Part shown: in pieces, positions 23,329 through 35,693 of the stretch | Layout: the number at the start of each line of letters is the position of its first letter | Position numbering within the stretch: the first letter of the stretch is position 1 | Source of the DNA: Icerya purchasi | Taxonomy: Eukaryota; Arthropoda; Insecta; Hemiptera; Monophlebidae | NCBI GenBank assembly: GCA_039619475.1 | Contig: CM077115.1 | Span: 555,418,826-555,482,825, forward strand | DNA length: 64,000 nt | Direction of reading: 5' to 3' | Position numbers and translations under genes: made by a program | Notes under the pieces: model-generated | Seen by the model: the letters and a program-made list of their open reading frames with translations, nothing else | Databases searched by the model: none | Told to the model about the DNA's origin: nothing

Positions 23329-25659
23329 AGGTTTTTTGGCTATGCCGCTTTATTAAGTTCCAGACTGTGTGACCTAATGTTGTTTAAGAAAATCAGAGTT
23401 CTTAAAAACCTTTCTGAACAATCCCTCAGTTTTCTTCTTAGTCTTTTCAATTCCTTCCTTTCAAAGGGTATAACTCCTTCCTCCTGGAATTCTTTTATCG
23501 TAATTCCCATTCCTAAGAAAAATTCTTCCCTACGTCCTATTTCCGTGGCATCCTGTATTAGAAAACTATTTGAGGGTATGCTCAACAAGCGCCTTGTTTG
23601 GTGGCTAGAGCATAATAATATATTCCCTATTAATATGTTCGGCTTTCGGCCTGGTATTGGCCCTTCTGATTGTGTTAGTCTTTTCGTTTCCCACATATAC
23701 AAATCTTTTATCCAAAAACATTTCACCCTAGCCTCCTTTATTGATGTTTCCTCTGCTTTCGATAATGTTCATCTTCCCACTCTGAGAGATAAAATGACGG
23801 CAATAAATATCCCAATTAAATTCTCTTCCCTTATTATCAATCTCATGTCAAATCGTTCTATCCACTTCTCCTCTCCATCTCTTAATGCTCCAAGAAAGGT
23901 TTTCCGAGGTCTTCCTCAGGGTTCCTCCCTCAGTCCTACTCTTTTTAACTTCTATACTATCAGTATAGCTTCTCTTCCTTTAAATTCCTATTCCTTATTC
24001 TTTGCGGACGACATTCTCCTGTTTTCCTCGTCTGAGGATGTTTCAGCAGCCTATGAAGCACTCAGTTCGTCGCTCATTGTGCTGGAACATTCTCTCTCCT
24101 TAATTAATCTTTCAATTTCTCCCTCTAAGTCTTCTTATACTATTTTTCCCCTCCGTCCCTATAACCCTGCTTTGGTCAACCTATCCTTAAACAATGTATC
24201 TCTTTCCCGTGTTAATTGCTTTTGTTATCTCGGCGTCTTTTTTGATAGTCGTTTGTCTTTCTCTGAACACATCAAATATCTTTCTGCTTCCACTATTAAA
24301 AGGTTAAACTTGCTGAAAGCCCTGTCGCCAACTAAATGGGGTGGCGATCCCTATATTCTTATTTCCCTTTAAAAATCTATTATCCGTTCCAAATTTGATT
24401 ATTGTTCTTTTATTTATGGTAGTGCGTCCAAGACACGTCTTTCCAAACTAGATGTAATTCAGAATTCTTGCCTTCGTCTCTGTCTTGGCGCTCTTAAATC
24501 CTCTCCAACCACTGCTATTCTTGCTGAATCCAATTCGTCACCCCTATCCATTCGTAGATCTTATTTAGGCTATCGTTTCCTTGTTAAACGTCTTCCTCTC
24601 GCATCCTCTACCCTTGTTCAGTCTTATCTTTCGATTTATAATAGCTGGCGCTTCACTCCCAGCAAAACCCCTATTCTGGCTTTTATTTCACATCGTCTAG
24701 GTTCATTTTGGCCGTATATTATCTCGTTCAATAATCTCCCTTATTTTTCCTTCGACTTCGCTGACATCTGTCATCCTCCTAAGGTATTTATCCTCCCCTC
24801 ATTTGCGAAAAATCTCCCCCAAGCCGTAATTAAACAGGTATTCTACAGCACTATCAATTCCCTATTTCCCTCTCATGTTACCATTTACACGGATGGTTCG
24901 AGGGGGCCTGGTGGTGTTGGTGCTTCTTTCATCCTTCCTGATTTTAACCTCTCAGAATCTTTTCGCCTTCCTTATTTCTGTTCCATATTCATAAACGAAT
25001 TATTGACTATCCTATGTTCAATTATTTTCATTTCTTCGAATCAATTTTCCTCTTAATTTGCAATTATCTCTGACTCTTTGAGCGCCCTTCAGGCCATATC
25101 CTCTCCCCTTCCTGATCATTCGTGTGACTTTGTTATCCTCCGTATACGTTCACTCATTCACAATCTTTCCTATCTCCATTCAGTCAATATTGATCTGCTG
25201 TGGGTACCTGGCCACTCGGGCATATTTGGCAATGAATCGGCTGATTCCTTGGCTCGGGCTGCTGCTGCTTCCTCTCTTTTTTTTTTTTAAAAAATTCCAT
25301 CCGATAACCTTCTATCAATTTGTAAAAGCTTTCATATCCGATTTTGGTCGGATACCTATGTTTCGTCCTTTTCTAATAATTATTCGTTTCATCTGTCTAT
25401 TCAGCCTACTCTTCCTGCATATTAATGGTTTCTTTTACATCCCTCCCTTCGTCGTTCTGAAGTTGTTTCCATTGTTCGTATGCGCTTTGGCCATTCTTTG
25501 CTGCCTTCTTCCAGATTTCGTTTCTCCTTGATTTCTTCTCCACACTGTCCTCTCCATCCGGATGATGCAATTATTTGCGACGCTGATCATGTGTTCTTCC
25601 AGTGTTCATCCCTCTCGGTGGAGCGTTCTGCCTTATATTCTTATTTGCTTAAGCTTTGA
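23329..25659 (+). pseudogene. LINE-A ORF2 remnant: reverse transcriptase-RNase H
   Basis: This enzyme would copy the element's RNA into DNA at the target site. Counting from the ATG at 23377, the reverse transcriptase shows RPIS at 53-56, motif A FIDVSSAFDN (aspartates 123 and 129), motif B GLPQGSSLSP from 178 and motif C FADD at 209-212. The frame is broken by TAA at 24370. Past this, still in frame, come the RNase H motifs: TDGS near 24892, a Glu near 24996, SDS near 25069, and WVPGHSG...GNESAD, so all acidic residues are kept. A second in-frame TAA is at 25054, and a T-run near 25276-25287 shifts the frame. The C-terminal CPLHPDDA...DADHVFFQC motif follows in another frame up to the stop at 25659. 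The catalytic motifs are intact but the ORF is not, so it is a recent but inactive copy. Confidence 0.9.
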
Positions 25660-25847
25660 CTTCCTACCCCTTATTGTGCATCCTATATCCTGTCCTTTCC
25701 TTCCCCACTAATTATTCCTGCTATTTGTTCCTTTTTAGTTAAAATCTCTGATCGAATCAAAATATAACCGACTTCTTTCCTTACCTTTTGTTTCTGGGTA
25801 AAGGTCCTTGGTTGACGAGCCCAAAAAAAAAAAAAAAAAAAAAAAAA
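23329..25847 (+). mobile_element. LINE-A, longest copy (RT + RNase H non-LTR retrotransposon)
   Basis: This is a 5'-truncated non-LTR retrotransposon ending in 25 A. In order it holds a reverse transcriptase, a linker, an RNase H domain, a Cys/His-type C-terminal motif, a short 3' UTR and the tail GGTTGACGAGCCC plus poly(A). Presence of RNase H places it in the I-type superfamily (established for that group; the exact clade is not resolved here). Endonuclease and ORF1 are missing. At least seven further 3' fragments of the family are in the window. The 5' edge is approximate, set by the end of the open frame. Confidence 0.9.
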
Positions 25848-28690
25848 GAGTTCTACTTAGAATTGGTTTGAAGAAGGAAATTGGAATGGAACATGAAATA
25901 TTAAGAATGGCGTAACATCATGTTAATCTCCGATAAGGAAGCGTCTAATAATTAACTATGATGTGTACTCTGATTTTCGGCAGTTCTAAAATATCTGCAA
26001 TTTAAATTTACGTGAATATTATTAAACGGTTTTAAAAAATTTTTAACAGTTTACATCATTACAACATTTCAGTACAGATTCGAACTCGGTAAAGTTAAAA
26101 AATTTGAAAATTTACAAAATTTATTGCTAGACTAGTAAATAAATTTTTCCAAATATGTCTTATGTCATCGAGGTTTATTTTTTTCTTTTTTGACATTTTT
26201 TTTTAAATAAACCAGGACGAATAACTAAATACGCCAATGATTCATCTTTTTTTTTTTTTTCCTATTTGGTTTTTACAGTTCTGCGAGTTTTCCTCGCTCG
26301 TGTAATATAGAGTTCTCTTCGTATAAATTTATCCGGTATAATTTATAAAATATTTAATTATTGTTTTTGTTTCGGTTTAACTTAATAAATATAATATAAT
26401 TAATTTAAAAAACTACGCGAGTCGTTGAAATGTTTAATTAATATTATTTTCTTCAAATGCTTCCAATTTCATGTAGAACAATTTTTATTACTCTGGAAAA
26501 CTGGAAAGTTTGTTTCTCATTAAAAACGTAATTATCGTTAAAAGTTCGTTGCTCGAATTAACCCGCTTTCGTTGTACACTCACGACGATTAAAAGGAAAA
26601 TAACGGGTTGCGAGTGGCTCATTTCGATTTAAATTAAAAATTAAGGTCACTGCGAATTTAAAATTTAATTTGCTAATGGTATTACTGCAAAAATAAATTG
26701 ATGCGAAAATAAGACGCGAAAAAACTGAGTTAATTTTTAATAGCATTTTCATCAGACTAAATGCGCGGAAAATTTTACGTGCATACTGAAATATGAAATT
26801 ATAAGAAATAAAATTGAAATTTATTAACCATGAACTGAGAAAATTTTCGAATCCGCGACAAAAAAAATAATAAACAAACTGCAACTGCATATTTAATATA
26901 ATCGCTGATGTTTAATTTTGTAATTTTAATAATCGCGAAAATTAAAAGGACAAAAAAAAACACGAAATGGCCTCGTGAAAATTACTGGCAACCGAGTTAC
27001 GATTTTCCTTCTCATCAGGAAAAAGTGCATAAAAAAAAAAACAAATCAGCTTTTCGTGGCCATAATACTATGGGGGAAAAAAAGTAGTTTTTTCTCGTTA
27101 CTTCTACATTTGGTTTTGGGAGATAAATACATTTTTTCGATAATACTGCGCCAATGTTTCGCTCCACCGACACGAAATATTCAATTAATTAACCGATTGA
27201 TTAAATAATAAAAGATAGCCTAAATTTAAGAAAATCAAGTATTAAAAATTGAAAACGCGGCTTTCGAAATCATGTTTAAACTTTAAAATTCAGAACTTGC
27301 AAAATTTCAAAAACTGACAACCGCAATTTTAGGTTCGCTAGTTCAAATGTGATACGAAGATATCAAACTAATTTCGTTATTCTCGTAAAATCTTTATACA
27401 ACTTCGTAGTGGCTAAGCTGGAACCAAGGTGTAATATAATTGATCATTTACTATCACGGAATCATTACTAAAAGTTTATTTCTTCAAAAATAAGTTGTTT
27501 ACGAATTACTTAATCTTAATCACAACCGTTTGCTCATATGCACGATCGTTTTTGATAGCATTTAGAAATAAAAGCATAGATATTGTTTATTCCGATTATT
27601 CGGCTTGAAATTATAAAAATATGATCGAATAGCTTCAACTCGTTCAAACTAATGAGAACCATGTAGAGAGATATCTTCAGCTAATCAACGCAAAGGGATT
27701 TTAATATTCCTTAATTACCACCTATTCAAAGGCACATCTCTATTTTCCGTAACTCCCACCGACTATCAAACATGCCCCAGAGAGCCGGTTGATTTTTACT
27801 TGATTTCAATTACTTTCAAACGATCTCCTACTTATACTATTTAATAAGCAAATTAGTCATTTTAACTTATAATCTCGTGCCAGCATCGACACAGCATACA
27901 GTTTTTAAACTTTTTCTAAAAAAAGAGAAACCTGTTGTTCATTATTATTTAAATCTATCGAAAAATCCGATTCATTAAACCAACTCTTTCATGTGTCATG
28001 AATGAGGATCCCACCCGGCGCTCCATTCTAATAAATTCTCAACCATCCTAAGATTAAAGCCAACAAAACAATGATTCATCGATTCGTTTAGCACTGCCCG
28101 CTAATTCATTTTTTGACCACTTCTGTTCCGTCAAGGATTTTCACACTAAAACCGTGGCCTAATATCTTCTTTCGTCTTCGACCAGCTCAATTATTTCTTC
28201 CAATTCTTGCACTCAAAATTTTCCTTGCACGTAACCGCTGCGTTTACGTTACCGAAATATATCATTTCGTTTCGGCCGCAACTTATTTTTGCACTGCTGC
28301 TTTCGTGTCATTTTCACATTTCACCAATTTACCGACCGAAAGATTATTAGTGGGTTTCATAACAAATAAAACAAATAGTAGCGAGTTATTAGCCCTTTCT
28401 TTGTTTTTTTGGTTTTCATTTAAATTATCGAAAAAAAAAAGTCAAACCTGGACACGGATTATTTAAGGTTCATCTGCGTAAATATAATACCATTGATGCA
28501 CAAAAACTGTGTACGTCGTATTTTACTAGGCTGAAACTAATACAAATTTTAACCGTCTAATGAAAAGTAACTCCTAAAATTCCTAATTATTTCACATATT
28601 CAATTATTTTAACAGCTTTACCGTAGATATCGTAAAAATAACGTACATTTAAATCCAATAGAACTATAAAATAATTCAAATTAACAGTTA
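25848..28690. other. AT-rich stretch without recognised genes
   Basis: Only scattered short frames are visible (for example 26558-26890 minus, 28113-28466 plus), without motifs. No repeat family member was found. Confidence 0.45.
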
Positions 28691-28695
28691 TATCC

Positions 28696-28760
<65 letters not shown>
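28696..28760. repeat. (TA)n microsatellite
   Basis: About 32 TA units, ending shortly before a SINE-1 copy. Confidence 0.95.
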
Positions 28761-28764
<4 letters not shown>

Positions 28765-28838
28765 CGGCCACTTTGGTCTCGCAAGGGGCTCTGCTCTTTG
28801 ACCCCTTTTGCTTACATTTCTGTCTCTTTCTCTTCCAT

Positions 28839-29115
28839 AAAAAAAAGTAAAGTAAGTCCCATACCCTTGACAGAGCGTCGGGGATTTTGAAGTTAAGGTT
28901 CACAATGTATTAAGCCTAATGAATCTGATGAGAATACTGGGCCAGTTCCTTTCTCTCGGCCTCCTTTACTTTCCCAGATTTCTCTGGTACCCAATTCAAT
29001 TTCAGATTAGGTATAAACCTGGGAGCGACTTCGATCCATAACAAGACAAGTCTCGAACGCGTGACCTCTGGTTTGGTAGCCAAGCGTCTTAAAAACTAGG
29101 CTACCGCGCTACCTT
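28839..29115 (-). mobile_element. SINE-1, longest copy (tRNA-derived SINE)
   Basis: Read on the minus strand, the element starts GGTAGCGCGGTAGCCTAGTT, which fits an RNA polymerase III A box (TAGCCTAGTTTTTAAGACG). About 30 bases later comes a B-box-like CACGCGTTCGAGAC. The spacing matches a tRNA head. A unique body of about 190 bp follows, with GGTACCAGAGAAATCTGGGA, GGAACTGGCCCAGTATTCTC and GTGAACCTTAACTTCAAAAT. It ends in CTTACTTTACTTTTTTT, a pol III-type T-run end. No reading frame is present, so it would depend on a LINE for movement. Four other copies occur in this window. Confidence 0.75.
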
Positions 29116-30230
29116 TTCTCTTCTATATTTTGTAAAAAAAATGATCAAACTTTACAACGTAATTCTTACTGGCATCAACACAAAAAAAAACAACATAATC
29201 ACAAAAATCCTATCCTAACATTTAACTTTCATTATATAAAATTAAAACACTTTTTTCGTTACATATTTCGCTACATAAAATTGTGACATTTTTTAGATAT
29301 CAATAACAAAAATCCTACAAAATAAAACAAACGTTACTTAAAATTGGGACATTTTTTGAGGACATTTTTTCTAATGGGAGGTAGCCTAAGAATTACGTTG
29401 TAATTAATATATAAATATATATATATATGTATATATATATGTAATCGCGTGATGAAATTAAATATACAATAAGTATAAAAAATAAATATGTTACTTCGAT
29501 ATTATTTTCAGTAATTGTAAAGCAGGACGAAAATATGAGAAATAAGTTGGTTTTTTTTTTTTTTTTTTTTTTTACTTAAACAACATGTTGATAAGTATGA
29601 AATAAAGTTAAAAAAAGTATGAATAAAAAATGCTTTAATTTTTAAAAACAAAACCTTGAAAAATAATTGTAAATTTCATTATTTATTAAGGAGCGAGTAT
29701 AGCATATTTTACAAACTAGGAATATGAAGTATTATTCGAAAAAAAAAAAAAAAAAAAAAAAAAAAATGATACAAATTTGCGTATTTTCTAGTAAAAAAAT
29801 GGAAACAGTCGCGTAGAACACAACTACCCTATAACAAGTTTTCGCCGCTACTGCCTTCATCGTGCAAATCGGCAAGTACGGAAAATTTTCGCTAAACGAA
29901 CATAGGCCTGTCGTCTATTTTCGGGCGAACAAACGATTGCCCAACAACCCAGTCTAATAGATTAATAATTCTCGCACATCGGGTAAATTATTTCTAATAA
30001 TATCCATGCAGACCAGCAATATCCGATTACAAATATCACACTAACAGCATCCAACGGGCACGTGAAGAAATTCAAAAAGACATTTTTTTTAACTAACTTT
30101 TTTCTTATTTACTTTCGCAAATTTCTTTCGATTTTTCCACTGCACCTTTTACCTTTTTGTGAACATCAAACGGAACAATTGAAAAAGAAGTACATTATTT
30201 CTTAATGCTTTCACGTTATTTTTTTCAGAT
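29116..30230. other. AT-rich spacer between two SINE-1 copies
   Basis: It holds (TA)n near 29410-29440, a T-run at 29551-29573 and an A-run at 29739-29766. No gene was recognised. Confidence 0.5.
29739..29766. repeat. Poly(A) tract
   Basis: A run of 28 A without recognised retroelement sequence before it. A T-run of 23 lies about 170 bases upstream. Confidence 0.9.
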
Positions 30231-30467
30231 AGAGTAAAGTAAGTCCCCCTACGCTTGACAGGGCGCGCAGAGGTTGTGTGGTTAAGATTCATAACGTACT
30301 TATAAATATTCAGACCAGTTTTTTTCCCCTTCCGGTCACCTTTACTTTTTCGGATTTCTCTGCTACCATAATTATTTCAGTTTAAGTAAATCAGGCAGGA
30401 GCTGGATCCGGGGAACGAGTCAAATACCCGTGACCTCTGCTTTAGTAGCCGAGCACCTTAACCTATT
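30231..30467 (-). mobile_element. SINE-1 copy, nearly full length
   Basis: On the minus strand the head keeps GGTGCTCGGCTACTAAAGCA, then GAGGTCACGGGTATTTGACT where the B box has decayed. The body keeps GGTAGCAGAGAAATCCGAAA and ends GGGGACTTACTTTACT. The first 20 or so bases of the head, including the A box, are poorly preserved. Confidence 0.75.
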
Positions 30468-33400
30468 TTTAATAAACAATAGGTGGATAAGAATGGAAAA
30501 TTTGCCCTGAAGAACTATCGGGTTGGTATTTGAGTTGAAAGTAGGGGTACCACCAAGGAGCATTCGTGACAAACGTTTCAGATCCCCTCTTTACCTTAGT
30601 TTTTGAGAAACTCACTTTTTGCTGAAATGCAGTTAATTTCGTTTTCCAAGCGCATGTTGACCGGTTTTTTAAAAATTTTTCAGTATATTTTAGACACATC
30701 ATGGGAGGGATAAATTAGAAATTAGAGTTATCCAGTTACATAGAGAGCTATGTAAGCTTTTTTGCACGCCAAATAATGAGGATGAAAAAGGAAGAGCCCA
30801 TTTAAGAGTTGGTTATAGAAGATTTACGAAGTGTCTGCTTACGCGATAGTTAAAATTAGAGCTGTATTACGCGTTTTAATTTAAACCGAAATGTATGAAA
30901 ATTTAAATAAAATAACACGCGGTTGGGCGTACACGGATGATGATCCGGAAGTCCGAAACATGTTAGTGACGGACGGGGAAAAAACATGATTTAATAAAAT
31001 GTTCAATACAAGGTAATTACGAAATTACAAAAATACGTCTAATTGTTACGTTTAAATAAATAATCGTGTTCTTCGAAGTTTAATTATTTCGTATTTTACG
31101 CGTAATAATTGTCCGGCAACGAGCGTGTGTTCGATTTCGCTCTATGTAAGCGAAGAAAAGTATGCTAAAAGGCTACCGGAATCGAATCTTTGACATTATG
31201 ATAGAGGGATTATTTTTTATTTACTCGCTTTTAATCCCTCACCCGCTCATGATTCTCACCGCCAGCACACTGATAGGTAAATGTTTTTCCTGGCCTGTTT
31301 AATTATTTCGATATGTTCGGAAGCTTTTACGTTTTTCTGTACTTGACTTTTACGATTGGTAAAATTTCCGGTATTTTTCATTTTGCACGTTGAACAGAGC
31401 TTTAGCAGGCGAACTTTTATTTTCAGGTTGCGATAGAGTACGTTTCTGAAACAACTCTTCTGTAGGTTTAAAAAATGTCCTGCAAGTTTTAAAGTCGATC
31501 GTTAATAAATCAAAACGCCTCGCGTTAATTTTACTTTCCACAATTTTGTCCAATTTTGAAATTTTTCTGTTTACCAAACGAATTCGAAAAAATTTCAAGT
31601 AAAATACCGCCAGGGTAAAAGTAATGTTTCTTTTTGGATTGGCAGACTTGTTTGACCATTATTGTTGCTACTACGAGGGAAACCTGACGCGTATTTGGAA
31701 TGAAAAAAAAAAAAAAAAAAAGTGAATAAGAAACGAAAAGGCATAATTTATTGAATATAATTGGGAGGGAGTTATAAATCGGATAGTTTTGGTTGCTGCA
31801 ATCGGCTTTTGAAGGAAATGGCGAGCGGCGCGGTAGTTGGAAGAAGCGAGAATAGATGGACACCTTTTATCGCATTTGTAAAGGCCCCGTATGCGCGATG
31901 CTTTATCTGAGCATAGCGTTCGAATTCAAAGGGCAAACTGATTCTATTCAGGTTAGCATCGGTAAATGCTGCTTTTGTCGTGTCCTTATTATAAAATCCA
32001 ACTGAAACGGAATCCCACATACTATAAAACAGCAACACCCTTCGGCGATGGAGCTCATCAAAGATAGACGACCGACCCAGACCAGACCCCCTTCTATTAT
32101 TTACACACATTGCGCGGCATTTATTACGACTTAAACAGCTATTGTATCACAATTGAAACGCTCAGTTGAATAATAAACGCTAAATCTAATTTCCCTTATT
32201 ACGTACATTCTACCGATCTGTCTGTGTATACGGGGCGTATTATGCGCGCACGGTAAATCCCTCATACCACAAAAGCGATCGAAAAATGTTATTTTCCTCG
32301 AAGGTCCGGAAAGCCAAAATAGATCCGCGAAATTGTTCCATACACTTTTAGTAAAAAGATCGACTAAACTACCGAATTAAATGTAAAAAAATACAATAAA
32401 AAGCTAACGATTAATGTCGCATTTTTCATTTTTTCTTCCACGTTATTTACGACATTAGTATAGACAAAGTGAACACAGAGTTTTACTTTATCGCATCATC
32501 GATGTATCCGAAATTTTCGGAGCTGACTTGATATTGAGGTACTTCGATTATTCCATAAAACTAAACGGACATTCTATTTCAGTAAAAAAAAATTATCGAC
32601 CGCTTATCCTCTGATTATCCAAAATCATGGAAAATCTTTAGAAAGCGATTACTCGCCGAATCGCTGTTAATTCCCTCCTGTTTATTCTATGCTACGGCTA
32701 GATAGATAAAATCAATCATTAGCCTAGCGCGAATTTTCTTTTTTTTTTTTTTAATAGCTCTGTGTTTTCCTTCGATTTGAAAGAATATTAAGGCATCCTT
32801 TGACTTCAAAATAAATCAGACTAAGGGACTTTTTTACATAATTGGCATGAAATTTCAAAAGAATTCTTCAAAAGTGTGTAATTAACCCCTATTAGGCTCC
32901 GAGAAATATTAAAATTTTACCGTTTACTTAATGATAGCGAGAATTAAACTGTTTCATCTGGAGTCCAACAACTTCCATGGCCATCGTGAACTATGTTATT
33001 TAATCGGCCATCAATGATTCTCGAACTATTTGACTGGCGGCAACTAGAACCTTGCGATGTACGAACTTCTGCGCGCCTTTTTTTACAATGGATTCATTCG
33101 AAATACACCTGCCGAAACGGCTTTGCTTTCTGAAATTCAAACACGTTTTTTTTACTTTATCAGAACGATAATAAAATTTGTTCGATTTTAATTGATCTAT
33201 CGGCGTTTTGAATGTGGAAGCTTCCGCATTACCTATATTGTATCACGACAAACATATTGAAAAAAAACTATTTTAAATTTAAGTGGGGAGGGGGGGGGGA
33301 AGCAAACTTTTATAATATTTTTTTATTTAAATATTTTACACGTAGGCTTTTCTAAGTATATGTAACAGCTCGGATGGCACAGTAGCCTAACAAAATCACG

Positions 33401-33729
33401 GTGTAAATCTTTCGATCGAGTAATTCTGTAAAATTGAAAATGATACAGCTTTGAATCGTAATCCACACAAACCGGTGGGTTTTAAAATACGTTATGGATG
33501 AACGCATTTGCGCACCATAGGTTAATCGGGCAACATAGTTTACATGCTCGTTAGTCGGGATATATGCGCGATTGATGTTCCAAAGAAACATCTTAAACAG
33601 TAGATCTGGATTATACTATAATCGTTGATGACATATTAAATCAGTGTACAAAGAGAACATAGACGGCTGAAATTCGAGCCACTGGAAAGCATCCGAAGGG
33701 ATCCCGAAAACTATAGAGAACTGAAAATG
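30468..33729. other. AT-rich stretch without recognised genes
   Basis: The open frames at 31531-31863 and 31772-32110 (minus) overlap each other and show no domain. A short motif at 30934-30968 is discussed among the findings. No gene is supported. Confidence 0.4.
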
Positions 33730-34252
33730 AAGGTGACGTACCTCAGATGACTTAAGGTGACGCACCTAAGATGACTTAAAGTGACGCACCTAAGATGATT
33801 TAAAGTGACACACCTCAGATGACTTAAAGTAACGCACCTTAGATGACTTAAGGTGACGCACTTCAGATGACTGAAGGTGACGTACCTCAGATGACTGAAA
33901 GTGACGCACCTCAGATGGCTGAAGGTGACGCACCTCAGATGACTTAAGGTGACGCACCTTAGATGGCTTAAGGTGACGCACCTCAGATGACTTAAGGTGA
34001 CGCACCTCAGATGACTTAAGGTGACGCACCTCAGATGACTTCGGGTGACGCAGCTCAGATGACTTAAGGTGACGCACCTTAGATGGCTTAAGGTGACGCA
34101 CCTTAGATGGCTTAAGGTGACGCGCCTCAGATGATTTAAGGTGACGCACCTCAGATGACTTAAGGTGACGCACCTCAGATGACTTCGGGTGACGCAGCTC
34201 AGATGACTTAAAGTAACGCACCTTAGATGACTTAAGGTGACACACGTCAGAT
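33730..34252. repeat. 24-bp minisatellite, about 22 units
   Basis: The consensus unit on the plus strand is AAGGTGACGCACCTCAGATG plus ACTT. Units differ mainly at AAG/AAA, CTC/CTT/CTA, ATGACTT/ATGGCTT and a few GGGTGACGCAGCTC variants. The GACTTCGGGTGACGCAGCTC variant occurs twice, exactly 144 bp apart (34041 and 34185), showing that six units were copied as a block. Each unit holds the short palindrome AGGTG-ACG-CACCT and usually an E-box-like CAGATG. Two minus-strand frames are open for the whole array (182 and 151 codons, eight-residue repeats), since 24 is a multiple of three and the unit lacks stops there. I regard these frames as a by-product. Confidence 0.95.
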
Positions 34253-34755
34253 CTGCCACGAAACGTTCGCGATCGTTTTCATGTTTTTTTTTTTTTTAAC
34301 CTTATAGGTAATTTAGCGTTATTTGTATTCTCAATATGCGTCAATATTGTTTTGATTTAATTATCATAAAAGTATCAATTTAACAGAAACAGCAAACTGA
34401 TCATTCTTTGTTTATTATTTTATTAATTGAAATTGTTAATTTTTTAAATTTTTATAATGGATAATTGTATCTTATAAAAATTTTAAGTATAAACGTGCTT
34501 CTTAAAACAGCATATTACAGGGCAATCGTGGGGTTCTAGAAATTACGGAATATTATGTTCATTGTGCAGGAAATGTATTTTCTGTCAGCATTTTAATGTA
34601 TAGCCGCACTGAAAGTTGAATTATTCTATTTAATAATGATATTTTATTAAAATTCACGCATATTTTGTGTATTATACGGACCATATCCGAGAGAAAAAAT
34701 AGCTGTTTAAAAATGTTAGCACTATAACGTGGTATGAAATAATTTACGTTATTAT
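34253..34755. other. AT-rich sequence without recognised genes
   Basis: This lies between the minisatellite and a SINE-1 copy. I see nothing in it. Confidence 0.5.
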
Positions 34756-34849
34756 GAACTGGCCCCCAGTATTCTCCTTAGATCCATTAGGCATAGTACA
34801 CTGTGAACCTTAACTTCACAATCCATGATATTGCTTTACTTTTTTTTTA
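34756..34849 (+). mobile_element. SINE-1 copy, 3' part
   Basis: The plus strand reads GAACTGGCCCCCAGTATTCT, then TAGATCCATTAGGC, GTGAACCTTAACTTCACAAT and a terminal TGCTTTACTTTTTTTTT. It lacks the 20 or so bases of the GTCAAGGG...GGGACTTA block near the 3' end as well as the tRNA head. Confidence 0.75.
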
Positions 34850-35693
34850 CGAACCATGTACAAAATCTTTAATCCCTATCCATTTCATGTAGTACAAAAC
34901 AGTTTCTGTTAACACGTGTAAAAATTAATATTTTTGCTCGGTCAAGTTTATACACTATTCATTTAAACTGTTTAAAAGCTGTAAATTTAATTATTCGCTA
35001 TAAAACAATTTAAAGCATTACTTCAGATTACACTATACAACGTATAAAGAATTTACGCAATTTTTAGTATTTTAAATGTGCATACATATATGCATATATA
35101 TATATATATATTCGAAACTAAAAATATATATTTATAAATGTAAGCAGCATTAATTTTATTTTTGCACTATTATAATTAATGAAAAAATAGAATAATTTAT
35201 TAATGAAATACAATTTTATAAATATTTCTTACTCATAAATAATTAATTCTAGAGTAAAAATGGAAAAGCACCTATTGAGCCGCCATTCCGTAACTAATTC
35301 AGGAATAAATACAAAAACACGCAATAATAAATCAAGGTTTTTTTGTTTTTTTTTTTTTTTGTATTCCTATAATTTTGTACCGATTCCTCGTTGAATATAT
35401 TAGCGATACGTGTAAGTCATCAAAAGAGTACTTGAGCAAAAGTTTATCCAACAACAGTGGAGGCCAGCATCTCCAACCACCTATATCAAATAGCAACATT
35501 TACGTCCTACATTCTATTCTTGCTTAAGCATGTTCTAAAAATTAAGGGAAGAAAAAAATAAATGAATAAGCATATTAACTTGATAAAAGCACGGAATTAA
35601 TAGACCTAGAGACTTCAAATTATTAAATTAAGTATATCATCCCTTAAATTCACATTGATAACTTACTTAATATACAAAGTATTTAAATATTTT
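34850..35693. other. AT-rich sequence without recognised genes
   Basis: It contains a short (TA)n at 35093-35111 and a T-run near 35338-35360. No gene was recognised. Confidence 0.5.

Noticed and set aside
23340..23726. 128-codon minus-strand frame
   Set aside because: Antisense shadow of the LINE-A reverse transcriptase.
29040..29110. Functional tRNA gene
   Set aside because: A and B boxes are present but the acceptor stem and T-arm do not close, and the sequence continues into a repeated SINE body.
33730..34252. CRISPR-like regular array
   Set aside because: Units are contiguous with no spacers and the genome is eukaryotic.
33711..34259. 182- and 151-codon open frames with eight-residue repeats on the minus strand
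   Set aside because: They follow automatically from a 24-bp unit without stops; two frames are open at once and there is no promoter, signal or unique flanking sequence.
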